The position numbers and the translations under genes are program-made. Under the pieces are notes generated by a model, which searched no databases, had not been told where the DNA came from, and worked only from the letters and a program-made list of their open reading frames with translations. A stretch of DNA of 64,000 bases, taken from NCBI GenBank assembly GCA_028279275.1, contig JANQOB010000018.1, positions 310,001 through 374,000 on the forward strand, in the 5' to 3' direction. Position 1 is the stretch's first letter, and each line of letters begins with the position of its first letter. This document shows, in pieces, positions 38,024 to 48,542 of this stretch. The stretch comes from Gammaproteobacteria bacterium (GTDB lineage Bacteria > Pseudomonadota > Gammaproteobacteria > UBA4575).

Positions 38024-38236
38024 CTATACAAAGGCTTTGTAAGAGTCAGGAAAGAAAATGCGAATCGAAGAAGTTAGTTCAGGGTGATGTTCTTTGAGCA
38101 TTCTTAACATGCTGTTAAAGCTTTTTGCTTCAAGATGAAGGTTATCTAAATCCTCGCTTTTCGCTGTCCATACATCGCTTTCTTTGTTCCAATGGAAAGA
38201 AACACGATGATCATTTAATTTGTATGTAATTGCCAT
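38024..38236 (-). CDS. Small protein, DUF1902-like
   Basis: A 70-residue protein with the pattern DVWTAKSEDLDNLHLEAKSFNSMLRMLKEHHPEL, resembling DUF1902/HicB-like small proteins (VW.A.S.D..GL..EA...). Function unknown; such folds occur as antitoxins or free-standing. No toxin partner is adjacent: the neighbours are ispB (convergent) and pntB. Between it and pntB lies a strong terminator. It may be the remains of a toxin-antitoxin pair or an orphan regulator. Confidence 0.68.
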   Translation of the reverse strand: MAITYKLNDHRVSFHWNKESDVWTAKSEDLDNLHLEAKSFNSMLRMLKEHHPELTSSIRIFFPDSYKAFV

Positions 38237-38334
38237 ACTCGTTTACTGTTATTAAAAAACGCAGAAAAGAGTAGTTGGCAAATGTTATAGAATTGTTATT
38301 GCTTGATTACAATTGCGTTAGTAGTTTGAAGTAG

Positions 38335-38366
38335 GTCAAAAAAAGCACGCCTAAGCGTGCTTTTTA
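38335..38366 (-). terminator. Rho-independent terminator after pntB
   Basis: The hairpin AAAAGCACGC (38341-38350) / GCGTGCTTTT (38355-38364) has a 4-nt loop, CTAA, and an A tract on the left that gives T residues on the minus strand. It lies 22 bp past the pntB stop. It could also work on the plus strand, since the right side is T-rich. Confidence 0.85.
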
Positions 38367-38386
38367 ATACTTGTTAAATAAAAAGT

Positions 38387-39781
38387 TTAGTCAAGATGTT
38401 TAAGCACCTCATCCATACTGTCTTTAGCATCACCGAACAACATTTCAGTGTTGTCTTTAATAAATAGAGGGTTATCTACGCCCGCATAACCTGTTGCCAT
38501 ACTACGCTTCAATACTACGCATGTTTTGGCCTTCCAGACTTCCAGTACCGGCATACCTGCGATGGGGCTGTTTGGATCAGTTTGTGCGGATGGGTTAACG
38601 ATGTCGTTCGCACCAATAACCAGCGAGACATCGGTATCCGGAAAATCATCATTAAGTTCATCCATTTCCAGTACGATGTCATAAGGCACTTTGGATTCAG
38701 CCAGTAACACATTCATGTGGCCTGGTAAGCGACCTGCAACCGGGTGTATGCCAAAACGAACATTGACTCCTTTAGAACGCAATTTCTTGGTGATATCACT
38801 TACCGTGTATTGGGCTTGAGCAACCGCCATACCGTAACCAGGCACAATGATTACTTCGCTGGCATCTTTTAACATACTCGCCACTTCTTCAGCAGAAGTT
38901 GCTGTTACTTCACCCTCTTCCGCTTCTGCAGCAGCTCCGCCACCTGTGCCAAATCCACCTAAAATTACCGCAAGGAATTTTCGGTTCATTGCCCGGCACA
39001 TAATGTAACTCAATATGGCACCACTGGAACCTACCAAAGAACCAACCACGATAAGTGCAGTATTTCCAAGCATGAATCCTGTAGCAGCGGCTGCCCAGCC
39101 TGAGTAACTGTTCAACATGGAAACCACTACGGGCATATCAGCACCACCGATGGCCATGATTAAATGAATACCAATAATGCCAGCAATCACTGTCATGATC
39201 AGCAACGGCCATACTCCAGCATCATGACTTTCTGCGTTCAGAAACTCATAACCAAAATAGATACATATGAGGAGCATAATTAAATTGATCCAGTGTCTTC
39301 CGGGTATCATTAATGGTTTACCACCGATGATTGCGCTCAGTTTTCCAAACGCAATAATGGATCCTGTAAAAGTAATAATGCCGATGAATACTCCCAAGTA
39401 AACTTCAACTTCGTGAATAACTTTCTCTGTGCCCACAAATTGTGAATTGGGATCCATATAACTAGAAAAGCCAACTAACACGGCTGCAAGCCCCACTAAA
39501 CTGTGAAAGCCGGCAACCAGTTCTGGCATTTGTGTCATTTCAACTTTTAACGCGACGACAGCACCAATAATTCCACCAATGATCATGCAAGGAAACATGA
39601 TATGAAGATTGCCGACACTGCCACTTAAGATCGTTGCACCGACTGCGATAATCATTCCTATGATTCCGCAAAGGTTTCCACGTCGCGCAGATTCTTGATG
39701 GCTTAATCCATTGAGGCTAAGAATAAAAAGAGCGCCAGCTGCTAAATATGCTGCACCTAACATTTGAGGATTCATTATCAT
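38387..39781 (-). CDS. pntB: NAD(P) transhydrogenase subunit beta
   Basis: Membrane subunit of the proton-translocating transhydrogenase that makes NADPH from NADH; 464 residues. The N-terminal membrane domain ([28 protein letters not shown]) is followed by the C-terminal NADP(H)-binding domain with [25 protein letters not shown] and [11 protein letters not shown] 39781 has GGGAG 7 bp upstream. Immediately downstream of pntA (15 bp). Confidence 0.97.
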   Translation of the reverse strand: MIMNPQMLGAAYLAAGALFILSLNGLSHQESARRGNLCGIIGMIIAVGATILSGSVGNLHIMFPCMIIGGIIGAVVALKVEMTQMPELVAGFHSLVGLAAVLVGFSSYMDPNSQFVGTEKVIHEVEVYLGVFIGIITFTGSIIAFGKLSAIIGGKPLMIPGRHWINLIMLLICIYFGYEFLNAESHDAGVWPLLIMTVIAGIIGIHLIMAIGGADMPVVVSMLNSYSGWAAAATGFMLGNTALIVVGSLVGSSGAILSYIMCRAMNRKFLAVILGGFGTGGGAAAEAEEGEVTATSAEEVASMLKDASEVIIVPGYGMAVAQAQYTVSDITKKLRSKGVNVRFGIHPVAGRLPGHMNVLLAESKVPYDIVLEMDELNDDFPDTDVSLVIGANDIVNPSAQTDPNSPIAGMPVLEVWKAKTCVVLKRSMATGYAGVDNPLFIKDNTEMLFGDAKDSMDEVLKHLD

Positions 39782-39796
39782 TTTTTTTCTCCCTTC

Positions 39797-41359
39797 TTAT
39801 TCTTCTTTGCGGAACATTTGCAACATGCGTTGCGTTACCGTAAAGCCGCCACCAATATTTATTGATGCAATAAAAATCGAGAATGCAGCCATTCCTAAAA
39901 TTACTGGGACACTACTACCAATTTGTAAAAGTGCACCAATAATAATCACACTACTAATCGCATTTGTCACACTCATCAATGGTGTATGTAAGGCGGGAGT
40001 TACGTTCCAAACCACCCAGTAGCCAATGAAACAAGATAATACGAATACCGTGAAGTGCTGCATGAACTCAGCGGGAGCAGATTTCCCAATCCACCATAAT
40101 ATTAAACCTGCAACGGCTAAAGTAATTGCAAAACCTAATCCACTTTTCTTTTTTGGTTCTTCTGCAACAGGAGCTTCAGCAGGTTTAGCTTGCGCCGGGG
40201 CTGCAGATACAGCTAGAGGTGGAGGTGGCCAGGTAATTTCACCTTTATTAATAACAGTGGTACCACGCACCACATCGTCTTCCATATCAACGACTAAGTT
40301 ACCGTCTTTTTCGGGTGTCATGTCATTTAATAAGTGACACAGATTAGAACCATATAATTGACTCGCTTGTGTAGGTAAACGACTGGGCAAGTCCATGTAT
40401 CCAATCAACGTGACACCGTGTTTTACAACTACTTCTCCTGGCTCAGTCAATTCGCAGTTACCGCCTTGTTCGGCAGCGAGGTCCACAACGACACTGCCAT
40501 CTTTCATGGATTCCACCATATCAGCCAAAATAAGTTTAGGTGCGGGCTTGCCAGGGATAAGCGCGGTGGTAATGATGATGTCGACCTCTTTGGCTTGTTC
40601 ACGGAACAAGGCCATTTCAGCTTCGATGAATTCTTTACTCATTACTTTTGCATAGCCACCCGCAGTGCCGCCTTCTTCGTCTTCTTCAAAATCAAGTTCT
40701 AAGAATTGCGCACCCATACTTTCAACTTGTTCTTTCACTTCCGGACGTGTATCAAACGCGCGCACGATGGCACCTAAACCATTAGCGGTTCCAATTGCTG
40801 CCAGACCAGCCACTCCAGCACCGATAACCATGACTTTTGCTGGGGGTACTTTTCCCGCTGCGGTTACTTGTCCAGTAAAAAATCTACCGAAATGATTAGA
40901 TGCTTCAATCACTGCACGATAGCCAGCAATGTTTGCCATAGAAGATAGAGCATCCAATTTTTGAGCACGTGAAATACGCGGCACGGAATCCATTGCTAGC
41001 ACGGTTGCGTTGCGTGCTTTTAATTGATCCATTAAAGCTTCGTTTTGTGCAGGCCAAATGAAACTCATCAGGGTTCCACCGTCCCTGAGTAGATCGGCCT
41101 CATGCATACCCAAAGCATTGTTTTGCTCAGGAGCACGGACTTTTAAAACAATATCTGAATCTGCCCAAAGTTGTTTGGTATCAGAAACCACTTCGACGCC
41201 TGCATCCTTATAGACTTGGTCAGAAAAATTCGCGCTTGCGCCTGCCCCAGCTTCGATTGCACATTCATAACCAAGTTTTTGGAGTCGTGCAGCCGTATCA
41301 GGTGTCATTGCAACGCGACATTCATTTTCATGAATTTCGTTTGGTACACCAATCTTCAT
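39797..41359 (-). CDS. pntA: NAD(P) transhydrogenase subunit alpha
   Basis: NAD(H)-binding subunit of 520 residues, the single-chain E. coli type. The N-terminal domain has [17 protein letters not shown] and the nucleotide site [13 protein letters not shown]. An Ala/Pro/Lys-rich linker (about residues 378-402) leads to the C-terminal transmembrane helices. ATG 41359 is preceded by GAGGAA at 9 bp. pntAB form one unit ending at the terminator near 38350. Confidence 0.97.
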   Translation of the reverse strand: MKIGVPNEIHENECRVAMTPDTAARLQKLGYECAIEAGAGASANFSDQVYKDAGVEVVSDTKQLWADSDIVLKVRAPEQNNALGMHEADLLRDGGTLMSFIWPAQNEALMDQLKARNATVLAMDSVPRISRAQKLDALSSMANIAGYRAVIEASNHFGRFFTGQVTAAGKVPPAKVMVIGAGVAGLAAIGTANGLGAIVRAFDTRPEVKEQVESMGAQFLELDFEEDEEGGTAGGYAKVMSKEFIEAEMALFREQAKEVDIIITTALIPGKPAPKLILADMVESMKDGSVVVDLAAEQGGNCELTEPGEVVVKHGVTLIGYMDLPSRLPTQASQLYGSNLCHLLNDMTPEKDGNLVVDMEDDVVRGTTVINKGEITWPPPPLAVSAAPAQAKPAEAPVAEEPKKKSGLGFAITLAVAGLILWWIGKSAPAEFMQHFTVFVLSCFIGYWVVWNVTPALHTPLMSVTNAISSVIIIGALLQIGSSVPVILGMAAFSIFIASINIGGGFTVTQRMLQMFRKEE

Positions 41360-41634
41360 AGTTGATCGTTCCTCGTAGAGATACTGAATTCGTGCTTCTA
41401 CTCATTTTCTTTTTCAAAAAAACTCCGTACCAAACGCCAGCTTGGTTGTGTATCGCAGGAAATTTTTGAAAGTGTTAGAAGAGCAGTCGTTTACGAATTT
41501 GAGTTTTAGTTAAATCATTATTCTTTTTTATTATGGTAACAATAGTATATAACTAATTGCTCATTTGCTATTAGAAGCTATTTTTTCTACTAAAAATTTT
41601 AATTATTTGGTTTGATCTATATATAGAATAATGG
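41360..41634. other. 275-bp non-coding region between the small oxidoreductase-like gene and pntA
   Basis: AT-rich spacer upstream of pntA on the minus strand. It holds the pntA ribosome binding site (GAGGAA). A possible minus-strand promoter is TTGTTA (41537-41532) with TAATGA 16 bp downstream. No gene or strong hairpin was seen. Confidence 0.4.
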
Positions 41635-41844
41635 TTATTTTCTGAGCGCTTTTCTGGCGTTTTTCCTCTGCTCATTTTTTTCAATTTCTGCCACACGCTT
41701 TTCCCAACGATCCAGGGCTTTTGCATAATAATCATGAACACATGGATCACAGCCACGTTCACAGCATTCATAGGGCTCGGGTGGTTTTGGCTTGGGTGGA
41801 AGCTTGAGAGTACTCGTTTTAGACTTATTTTTGTTATAGCTCAT
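41635..41844 (-). CDS. Small Cys-rich protein, oxidoreductase-like domain (OXLD1-type)
   Basis: A 69-residue protein with Lys/Pro-rich N-terminus and the motif PPEPYECCERGCDPCVHDYYAKALDRWEKR. This matches the oxidoreductase-like N-terminal domain (CC..GC..CV..Y...L..W), found alone in proteobacteria and in mitochondrial OXLD1. Four cysteines suggest metal or disulfide binding; the role is unknown. It is upstream of pntAB on the same strand with a 275-bp gap. No clear ribosome binding site. Confidence 0.72.
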   Translation of the reverse strand: MSYNKNKSKTSTLKLPPKPKPPEPYECCERGCDPCVHDYYAKALDRWEKRVAEIEKNEQRKNARKALRK

Positions 41845-42127
41845 TTATGTATTTTGAAGCACCTGGGTCCAAAACAAAATATCTGCATATTTTTTATGGT
41901 ATTTAATTTGGCTATGTATTAGGAAATATGTGCACGTATCAGCTATGGTTTGTAATTACGACGGAATTCTTTTGCTCAGATATCGATAGGCGGTATTGAT
42001 TATAAGTGAGACAGAAGTGATAACGTGTATATTAATAAGGCCAAGGCATCGCTTTTTTGGCAAAATGGGGCAAACCAACTCTAAATTACGTTCACCTTAA
42101 AAGCTCGCGTTAACAAGGTCATACCGC

Positions 42128-43843
42128 ATGTATTTAGAATTCTTTGGAATCTCAGATAAGCCGTTTCAAATTACGCCAGACACGCGCTTTTTGTACCTAA
42201 CTCCACGTCATCGTGATGGTTTGGCGCATCTTTTATATGGCGCAGATGAGGCTGGGGGGTTTATTTTATTAACCGGTGAAGTAGGCACTGGTAAAACCAT
42301 GTTGTGTAGAAGCGTGTTAGAGCAAATGCCTGAACACGTGAATGTCGCGCTTATTTTAAATCCACGTCAAAGCTCACGCGAACTTATTGCATCCATTTGT
42401 GATGAACTTAATATTCCATATCGTAGATCAACCACCAGTCTTAAGTATTTAGTTGACCGATTAAATTTGTATTTATTGAAACAACATGCCCAAGGTAAGC
42501 GCACAGTTTTAGTGATTGATGAAGCACAAAATTTACGCGCAGAAGTATTGGAACAAATTCGTTTATTAACAAATTTAGAAGTTGCTACACAAAAGTTGCT
42601 GCAAATTATTTTAATTGGTCAGCCAGAATTACAATCGATACTAGCACGACCCGAGTTGCGCCAGCTTACGCAAAGAATTACAGCACGCTTTCATTTAACT
42701 CCATTGTCAAAAGAAGAAACGGCTGCGTATGTTCGTCACCGTTTACAAATCGTTGGCTTTAAGGGAGAGTTATTCACCAGTGGAGCAATCAATATGGTGC
42801 ATCAGTTGTCAGGAGGTGTACCACGGTTAATTAATAATATATGTGAGCGTTCCATGATGGGCGCATATGGTGAAAATGTTCACCGTATAGATAAAAGTCT
42901 TGTCCGCAAAGCTGCGGGGGAAGTGTTGCAACCCACTGAGCGTTTTCAACCTATGCAGTGGGTGGCTGGAGGCGCAATAGCTGCAGGCGCTGCGGCATTG
43001 TTATTGTCAATTTGGGGTTTCCTACCTAGAACATCACCTGAAAGTTATGCGAACACAAATACAGAGATAGTTACTACAGAAAAAATCAATCAAGCCGCTA
43101 CTGAAACTTTAGCGTCTCAATCAGTAGTTGAAAATGACTCGAATTCGAATATTTCTGAAAAATTAAATGTAATAAATAATTCACCAGTTTCTCCTGAATA
43201 TAATACAGCGAGTTTTTTAAATTTAATTAATGATGATAAGTTACGCTCGGATAATACAAAGGCTTTCACTACACTATTTAGTTATTGGGGCCTTTCATAT
43301 CCGGAATTGCAAGGCGATACTGCTTGTGAACGTGCTACTTCTGCAAACTTAAGCTGTATTTTTGGTAAAGCAAACTGGGAACAAATTAGACGTCACAATA
43401 GACCTGCTGTGTTAGAAGTTATTAATCTAGCAGGCAAAAGAAAACAAATCGTTGTGTTAGCCCTACAAGGAAATCAAGTAAGTTTAAATGTAGGCGGCAA
43501 AGTAATTACTACAGCCACTAAAAATGTAGATCCATACTGGTATGGTAATTATTTGCTACTGTGGCGACCACCGCCTATGGGATCCATACTTTTAAAAGAA
43601 GGATTAATTGGTAAAGACGTTGCTTGGCTTCGAGATCAATTGGACCGTATTGAAGGTAAACCTATATTGACAGATGAGAAGAAAAAATTATCTTTTGACC
43701 CAACTTTGAAGTGGCGAGTCATGGAGTTCCAACGTGTCCGTGGTCTGGATGTTGATGGCGTTGCGGGACGGGAAACCATTATTGAAATTAATTCTGCTGT
43801 TAATGATCGATCCACACCTTTGTTACTAAGACAATCAAGTTGA
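42128..43843 (+). CDS. gspA: GspA/ExeA-type AAA ATPase with peptidoglycan-binding domain
   Basis: Inner-membrane ATPase that with GspB helps the type II secretin cross and assemble in peptidoglycan. The 571-residue protein begins MYLEFFGISDKPFQITPDTRFLY, the ExeA start. Walker A is GEVGTGKT (about 50-57) and Walker B is LVIDEAQN. One transmembrane helix lies at about 280-297. A C39-like region (from YWGLSYPELQGDTAC) and a C-terminal peptidoglycan-binding domain (GKDVAWLRDQL to FQRVRGLDVDGVAG) follow. gspB is 16 bp downstream. No other gsp gene is in the window; type IV pilus secretin assembly is a possible alternative role. Confidence 0.9.
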   Translation: MYLEFFGISDKPFQITPDTRFLYLTPRHRDGLAHLLYGADEAGGFILLTGEVGTGKTMLCRSVLEQMPEHVNVALILNPRQSSRELIASICDELNIPYRRSTTSLKYLVDRLNLYLLKQHAQGKRTVLVIDEAQNLRAEVLEQIRLLTNLEVATQKLLQIILIGQPELQSILARPELRQLTQRITARFHLTPLSKEETAAYVRHRLQIVGFKGELFTSGAINMVHQLSGGVPRLINNICERSMMGAYGENVHRIDKSLVRKAAGEVLQPTERFQPMQWVAGGAIAAGAAALLLSIWGFLPRTSPESYANTNTEIVTTEKINQAATETLASQSVVENDSNSNISEKLNVINNSPVSPEYNTASFLNLINDDKLRSDNTKAFTTLFSYWGLSYPELQGDTACERATSANLSCIFGKANWEQIRRHNRPAVLEVINLAGKRKQIVVLALQGNQVSLNVGGKVITTATKNVDPYWYGNYLLLWRPPPMGSILLKEGLIGKDVAWLRDQLDRIEGKPILTDEKKKLSFDPTLKWRVMEFQRVRGLDVDGVAGRETIIEINSAVNDRSTPLLLRQSS

Positions 43844-43859
43844 ATCTTAGGAAGTAATT

Positions 43860-44738
43860 ATGTCAATGATTCTTGATGCTTTGACTCGTGCAGAACACGA
43901 GCGTCAACTTGAAAAGCAACCAGATTTAAAATTTGTAGATCCGGTAAAACCGCAAAAGAATAATCCTAAACAGATTTGGTTATGGGTAGCTTTAGGATTG
44001 TTAGCAAATGTTCTTATTTTATTTTTAATTATTCGTGCAATTACAGGCGATGGTAATTCAACCTTAGAAGTAACAGTTAAAGATGAGCCCATCATTACAC
44101 AGGAAGATGTTAATTCCTCATCTGTTATTGAATCAAATTCTGTTGCTCAGCAACCAGTAAATGACACTTTTGATAGTCCAACTAATTTACAAGACAACAC
44201 GGTACCGGATAACAATATTGATCCCATTGACTCTCGTCCGCTTGCAATGCAGATGAACAATGAACAAATACCTGAAATAAACCGCCCCTTAATTTATGAA
44301 TCCAAACAAGTTGGAGAAAAGTCTAAAGAAACTGTACCTCAACAAGCGGGCTCAACCACTTCTACTGCTGTAAAAAAAGGCAATGTTTCGTTTTCATCAA
44401 CCGAACTTAGTGTTGATGATGCGACTCCAGTAGTTGAAAAACCAAAAATATTAATTGATCAAGGCGATTCCATCGCACTTAATTCACAAAGCAATTCATA
44501 CAGTAATGTTCCTAATCTACGTGATCTACCCGAGGGTACGCGCAATAGTTTGAACCAATATGAAGTGAACGTGCATGTATTTGATGATGACCCGTTGCGA
44601 CGATTTGTCCTAATTAATATGGATAAATATAAAGAAGGTGATCGCATCGCAAGTAATGGGCCCTTAATAGAAGAGATAACTGCGGAAGGTGTTGTGATTG
44701 ACTATGGCAATGGCCGAGCACTTTTACCGCCTAAATAA
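43860..44738 (+). CDS. gspB: GspB/ExeB-type general secretion pathway protein
   Basis: Partner of GspA in secretin assembly. The 292-residue protein starts MSMILDALTRAEHERQ, the family hallmark. One transmembrane helix lies at about 41-63 (IWLWVALGLLANVLILFLII), then a long low-complexity periplasmic linker. The C-terminal GspB domain follows (NQYEVNVHVFDDDPLRRFVLINMDKYKEGD to DYGNGRALLPP). Preceded by GGAAG ribosome binding site. Confidence 0.9.
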   Translation: MSMILDALTRAEHERQLEKQPDLKFVDPVKPQKNNPKQIWLWVALGLLANVLILFLIIRAITGDGNSTLEVTVKDEPIITQEDVNSSSVIESNSVAQQPVNDTFDSPTNLQDNTVPDNNIDPIDSRPLAMQMNNEQIPEINRPLIYESKQVGEKSKETVPQQAGSTTSTAVKKGNVSFSSTELSVDDATPVVEKPKILIDQGDSIALNSQSNSYSNVPNLRDLPEGTRNSLNQYEVNVHVFDDDPLRRFVLINMDKYKEGDRIASNGPLIEEITAEGVVIDYGNGRALLPPK

Positions 44739-44798
44739 TACATCCTACATTATTAATTTTTGACTAAAAAATTCGATTTGCTACGCTAGCGGTTGTAT

Positions 44799-46340
44799 AT
44801 GGATGTTCCATCTCCTATTTCATCTCCTATATCATCTTCTGGCGAGCTGTCGTCAGAGCCTTCATCCGTCATTGCCGCAGTAGATCTCGGTTCTAACAGT
44901 TTTCATATGGTGGTTGCCCAAGATCAGCATGGGCAATTAAAAATCATTGATCGAATACGCGAAATGGTAAGGCTTGGCGCTGGTATAAATTCTTCGGAGA
45001 AATTATCAAAAGAATCACAAGAGCGTGGCATAGAATGTCTACAAAGATTTGGTCAACGCCTGCAAGAAATGCATGCGAATTCTGTGCGTGTGGTGGGCAC
45101 CAATACTTTACGTGTAGCAAAAAATGGTTCTGAATTCATTCAACGTGCTGAAGTGGCTCTAGGACATCCCATACAAATCATCTCGGGTGTAGAGGAAGCA
45201 CGATTAATTTACCAAGGGACGATTCATTCTGTTACGGGACCAGATGGCAAATGGTTAGTTATAGATATTGGTGGTGGTAGTACAGAAATAATTATTGGCC
45301 AACGTGGTGAACCTTTATTGATGGAAAGTGTGCAAATTGGGTGTGTAGTTTTAAGCGAAAAATTTTTTACAGATGGAGGTCTTGAAAAAAAGAAATTTAA
45401 AAAAGCGCTTGTTGAAGCAAAACTACAATTACAGCCTATTGTTTCTCGTGTTAAAGAACTTGGTTGGCAACATGTGGTGGGTACCGCGGGCACAATTCGC
45501 ACGATTGCAGAATTAATGCGTGAATTTGAACTAAGTGATCAAGGTATTTCTAACAAAGGCATTAGTGCATTGATCTCTAAAATGCAAGATGCGGGGCAAA
45601 TCGATAGTGTTAATTTTGAATCGCTCGCAAAGGAACGCAAACCAGTTTTTGCGGGAGGCTTGGTTGCATTAAAAGCTATATTTGAAGAGCTAGGGATTAA
45701 AAAAATGCTAACTTCGGATGGAGGTTTGAGAGAAGGTTTACTATTTGATCTGGCTGGAAGAATACATCATCAAGATGCGCGCGACCGAACAGTATATTCA
45801 TTAATGCGCCGTTATCATGTGGACTTTGAACATGCTGGAAGGATTAAAACGACTGCATTACATTTATTAGATAAAGTATCAAGTGTGCGAAAAATTGATA
45901 ATGAAATCGCATATCAATTTTTAATCTGGGCAGCAGATTTACATGAAATAGGTCTTGATATTTCGCATTCTAAATACCATCGTCATGGTGCTTACTTGTT
46001 GGACAATAGCGACTTGATGGGTTTTTCATGGAATGAGCAACGTTTGTTAGCGTGTTTAGTAGGGAATCATCGGCGTAAAATAAACGCCGAACTTATCGAA
46101 AAATTACCTTCCCGATGGCAAGAGCTTTCAATGTATATGATCGTTATTCTGCGTGTTGCCATTCTAATTAATAGAGACCGTATACCCAAAAAACTTCCAA
46201 AAATTATAGTACAAGATGACGAAGGTCTACTAAGAATTACTATAGAGAAAAAATGGCTGGAGGATCACCCATTAACGGGTGCAGAATTAGAACAAGAAGA
46301 AAACTATCTTAAAGTTTTAAGCATAAAAGTTGATCTATAA
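44799..46340 (+). CDS. ppx: Exopolyphosphatase (Ppx/GppA family)
   Basis: Releases phosphate from polyphosphate ends, or acts on pppGpp. The 513-residue protein has the actin-like phosphate-binding loops AAVDLGSNSFHMVV, GTNTLRVAKN and DIGGGSTEII, then a C-terminal HD-type helical domain. ATG 44799 is preferred over in-frame TTG 44793. It is tail-to-tail with ppk (7 bp between stops) rather than in one operon as in E. coli. The length (E. coli Ppx 513, GppA 494) favours Ppx. Confidence 0.92.
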   Translation: MDVPSPISSPISSSGELSSEPSSVIAAVDLGSNSFHMVVAQDQHGQLKIIDRIREMVRLGAGINSSEKLSKESQERGIECLQRFGQRLQEMHANSVRVVGTNTLRVAKNGSEFIQRAEVALGHPIQIISGVEEARLIYQGTIHSVTGPDGKWLVIDIGGGSTEIIIGQRGEPLLMESVQIGCVVLSEKFFTDGGLEKKKFKKALVEAKLQLQPIVSRVKELGWQHVVGTAGTIRTIAELMREFELSDQGISNKGISALISKMQDAGQIDSVNFESLAKERKPVFAGGLVALKAIFEELGIKKMLTSDGGLREGLLFDLAGRIHHQDARDRTVYSLMRRYHVDFEHAGRIKTTALHLLDKVSSVRKIDNEIAYQFLIWAADLHEIGLDISHSKYHRHGAYLLDNSDLMGFSWNEQRLLACLVGNHRRKINAELIEKLPSRWQELSMYMIVILRVAILINRDRIPKKLPKIIVQDDEGLLRITIEKKWLEDHPLTGAELEQEENYLKVLSIKVDL

Positions 46341-46347
46341 CAACAGG

Positions 46348-48426
46348 TTAATATTTGGTTCTCGCGTGCTTGTTTAGTAATGTTTGTTGTGCATTACTAA
46401 TATTTTGTCCATAAGTTATGGGTTGCAGGTAACTTCCATCCGGTTGAAGAATCCAAGCCTGTTGGTTATCACTCAAATATATTTCCAATTCTTCAATTAT
46501 ACGTTTGCGAATAATGGGGTCTTTAATAGGCCAAGCAACTTCTACGCGCCTAAAAAAGTTTCGGTCCATCCAGTCTGCGCTGCCGCAAAAAACTTTTGGG
46601 TCACCATTATTATGAAAATAACAAACTCGTGTATGTTCTAGAAAACGCCCAACAATAGAGCGTACTTCTATATTTTCAGATACACCGAGAATACCCGGGC
46701 GCAAACAGCATGTTCCTCTGACAATTAGTTGAACTTTCACACCCTCCGCGGAAGCACGATATAAAGCTTTAATTATTTGTGGTTCAACTAATGCATTGAC
46801 TTTAGCTATAACGCGTGCTGGCTTGTCTTGACGCGCAAACTCTATTTCTTTCTCAATTAATTCAATTAGTGTGTTGTACAAAGTAAAAGGTGCTTGCAAT
46901 GTTTCTTTTAAGACGGGCGCTTTGGTAAAACTAGTGAGCGCCATAAAAACTTCATGTGCATCTGATGTAAGTGCAGGATCACAGGTAAACATGCCGTAGT
47001 CTGTATATAACTTAGTGGTTTTTTCATGATAGTTACCGGTACCAAAGTGCGCATAACGACAAAGATGATTTTGTTCGCGTCGCACAACTAAAATCATTTT
47101 GCCATGCGTTTTTTTACCCACAATGCCATATACAACATGTGCACCGGCCTTCTGCAAACGGTTTGCTAAAGAGATATTCGCAGCCTCGTCAAAACGCGCC
47201 ATTAATTCAATAACAACCGTTACCTCTTTACCTGCTTTAGCGGCCTCCACTAAGTTATCAACAATAGGTGAGTTCGGACCTGTTCGATAAAGGGTTTGCT
47301 TGATGGCTAAAACTTTGGGGTCAGCAGCTGCCTGACGTACAAAATCAATTACGGGGGCAAAAGATTGATAAGGATGATGGAGTAAAATATCACCTTGCTT
47401 AATTAAATTAAAAATATTTGTATTAAGACTAAAGTTTTCTGGTAAGCCAGCACTAAACGGTTGATATTTGAGATCTGGTCGTTCCACCTGATCATATGTC
47501 TGACTCAAGCGATTCAAATTTACGGGCCCATTCACACGATACAAGTCGACTGCAGATAATTTAAATTGTTGCAGTAAGTAAGAAACTAACTCTTCGGGGC
47601 AATTATTGGCTACTTCCAATCTTACAGAATCACCATAACGGCGAGACGCGAGCTCTCCCTCCAAAGCGCGCATCAAATCATCAATTTCTTCATCATCTAA
47701 AAATAAATCACTATTACGAGTAAGCCTGAATTGATAACAACCACGAACAGTAAGACCTTCAAACAACTCATGTACGTATGCATGAAGTATGGAAGAGAGA
47801 AACACAAAGCTCTCACCTTGTGCATTATTTAAATCATCTGGTAAACGAATTAATCGAGGTAAAGAACGTGGTGCTTGGACAATTGCATATTCACCCTCAC
47901 GACCAAATGCATCTTCACCGTCAAGCTGTACGATAAAATTAAGTGACTTATTGATAATTCTTGGAAATGGGTGGGCCGGGTCTAAACCGAGTGGGCTCAG
48001 TACAGGCTCTACTTCATCGATAAAATACTGGCGCAACCAGGCACTTTGTTCGTGGTTCCAGTGCTCGCGGGCTACAAAGTGAATATTTTGTGCTTTTAGT
48101 TCGGGCTGAAGCTCTTCATTGAAGACTCGATATTGTTCCGCAACTAAGATATTAGCCTCGGTATGAATTTGTTTGAGTAATTCTCTAGGGCCAATTTGAT
48201 CGGCAGTAATATGCGCGATGTCAAGTTCTATATGCTGTTTAATTCCACCTACTCTAATTTCGAAAAATTCATCTAAATTAGTGCAAGAAATACAAAGAAA
48301 CTTCAATCTTTCCAGTAATGGTGTAGATCGGTCACGTGCTTGTTCGAGTACGCGGGAATTAAATTTTAGTAAGCTGAGTTCGCGATTGATGTAATACTCA
48401 GCAAGACTGAAGTTACGGTCATCCAT
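46348..48426 (-). CDS. ppk: Polyphosphate kinase 1
   Basis: Makes polyphosphate from ATP; 692 residues, standard PPK1 length. The N-terminus is YINRELSLLKFNSRVLEQA. The autophosphorylation region is KTHGKMILVVRRE, and CRYAHFGTGNYHEKTTKLYTD carries the second conserved His. HTRVCYFHNNGDPKVFCGSADWM closes the site. A possible Pho-box half-site (CTGTAAT, minus strand, 48492-48486) lies about 60 bp upstream. Confidence 0.96.
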   Translation of the reverse strand: MDDRNFSLAEYYINRELSLLKFNSRVLEQARDRSTPLLERLKFLCISCTNLDEFFEIRVGGIKQHIELDIAHITADQIGPRELLKQIHTEANILVAEQYRVFNEELQPELKAQNIHFVAREHWNHEQSAWLRQYFIDEVEPVLSPLGLDPAHPFPRIINKSLNFIVQLDGEDAFGREGEYAIVQAPRSLPRLIRLPDDLNNAQGESFVFLSSILHAYVHELFEGLTVRGCYQFRLTRNSDLFLDDEEIDDLMRALEGELASRRYGDSVRLEVANNCPEELVSYLLQQFKLSAVDLYRVNGPVNLNRLSQTYDQVERPDLKYQPFSAGLPENFSLNTNIFNLIKQGDILLHHPYQSFAPVIDFVRQAAADPKVLAIKQTLYRTGPNSPIVDNLVEAAKAGKEVTVVIELMARFDEAANISLANRLQKAGAHVVYGIVGKKTHGKMILVVRREQNHLCRYAHFGTGNYHEKTTKLYTDYGMFTCDPALTSDAHEVFMALTSFTKAPVLKETLQAPFTLYNTLIELIEKEIEFARQDKPARVIAKVNALVEPQIIKALYRASAEGVKVQLIVRGTCCLRPGILGVSENIEVRSIVGRFLEHTRVCYFHNNGDPKVFCGSADWMDRNFFRRVEVAWPIKDPIIRKRIIEELEIYLSDNQQAWILQPDGSYLQPITYGQNISNAQQTLLNKHARTKY

Positions 48427-48542
48427 ATAATAATTATCTAGCGTTATGTAGCTAATATTATATTCGAAACAAAGGCTTAATAAATATTACAGTTTTGCTA
48501 AACGGCCAGTAAAAGTTGCTAAGTTGATGATTCCAAAATGTT

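Noticed and set aside
38024..38236. HicB antitoxin of a HicAB pair
   Set aside because: No HicA-like toxin frame is next to it; kept only as a DUF1902-like small protein.
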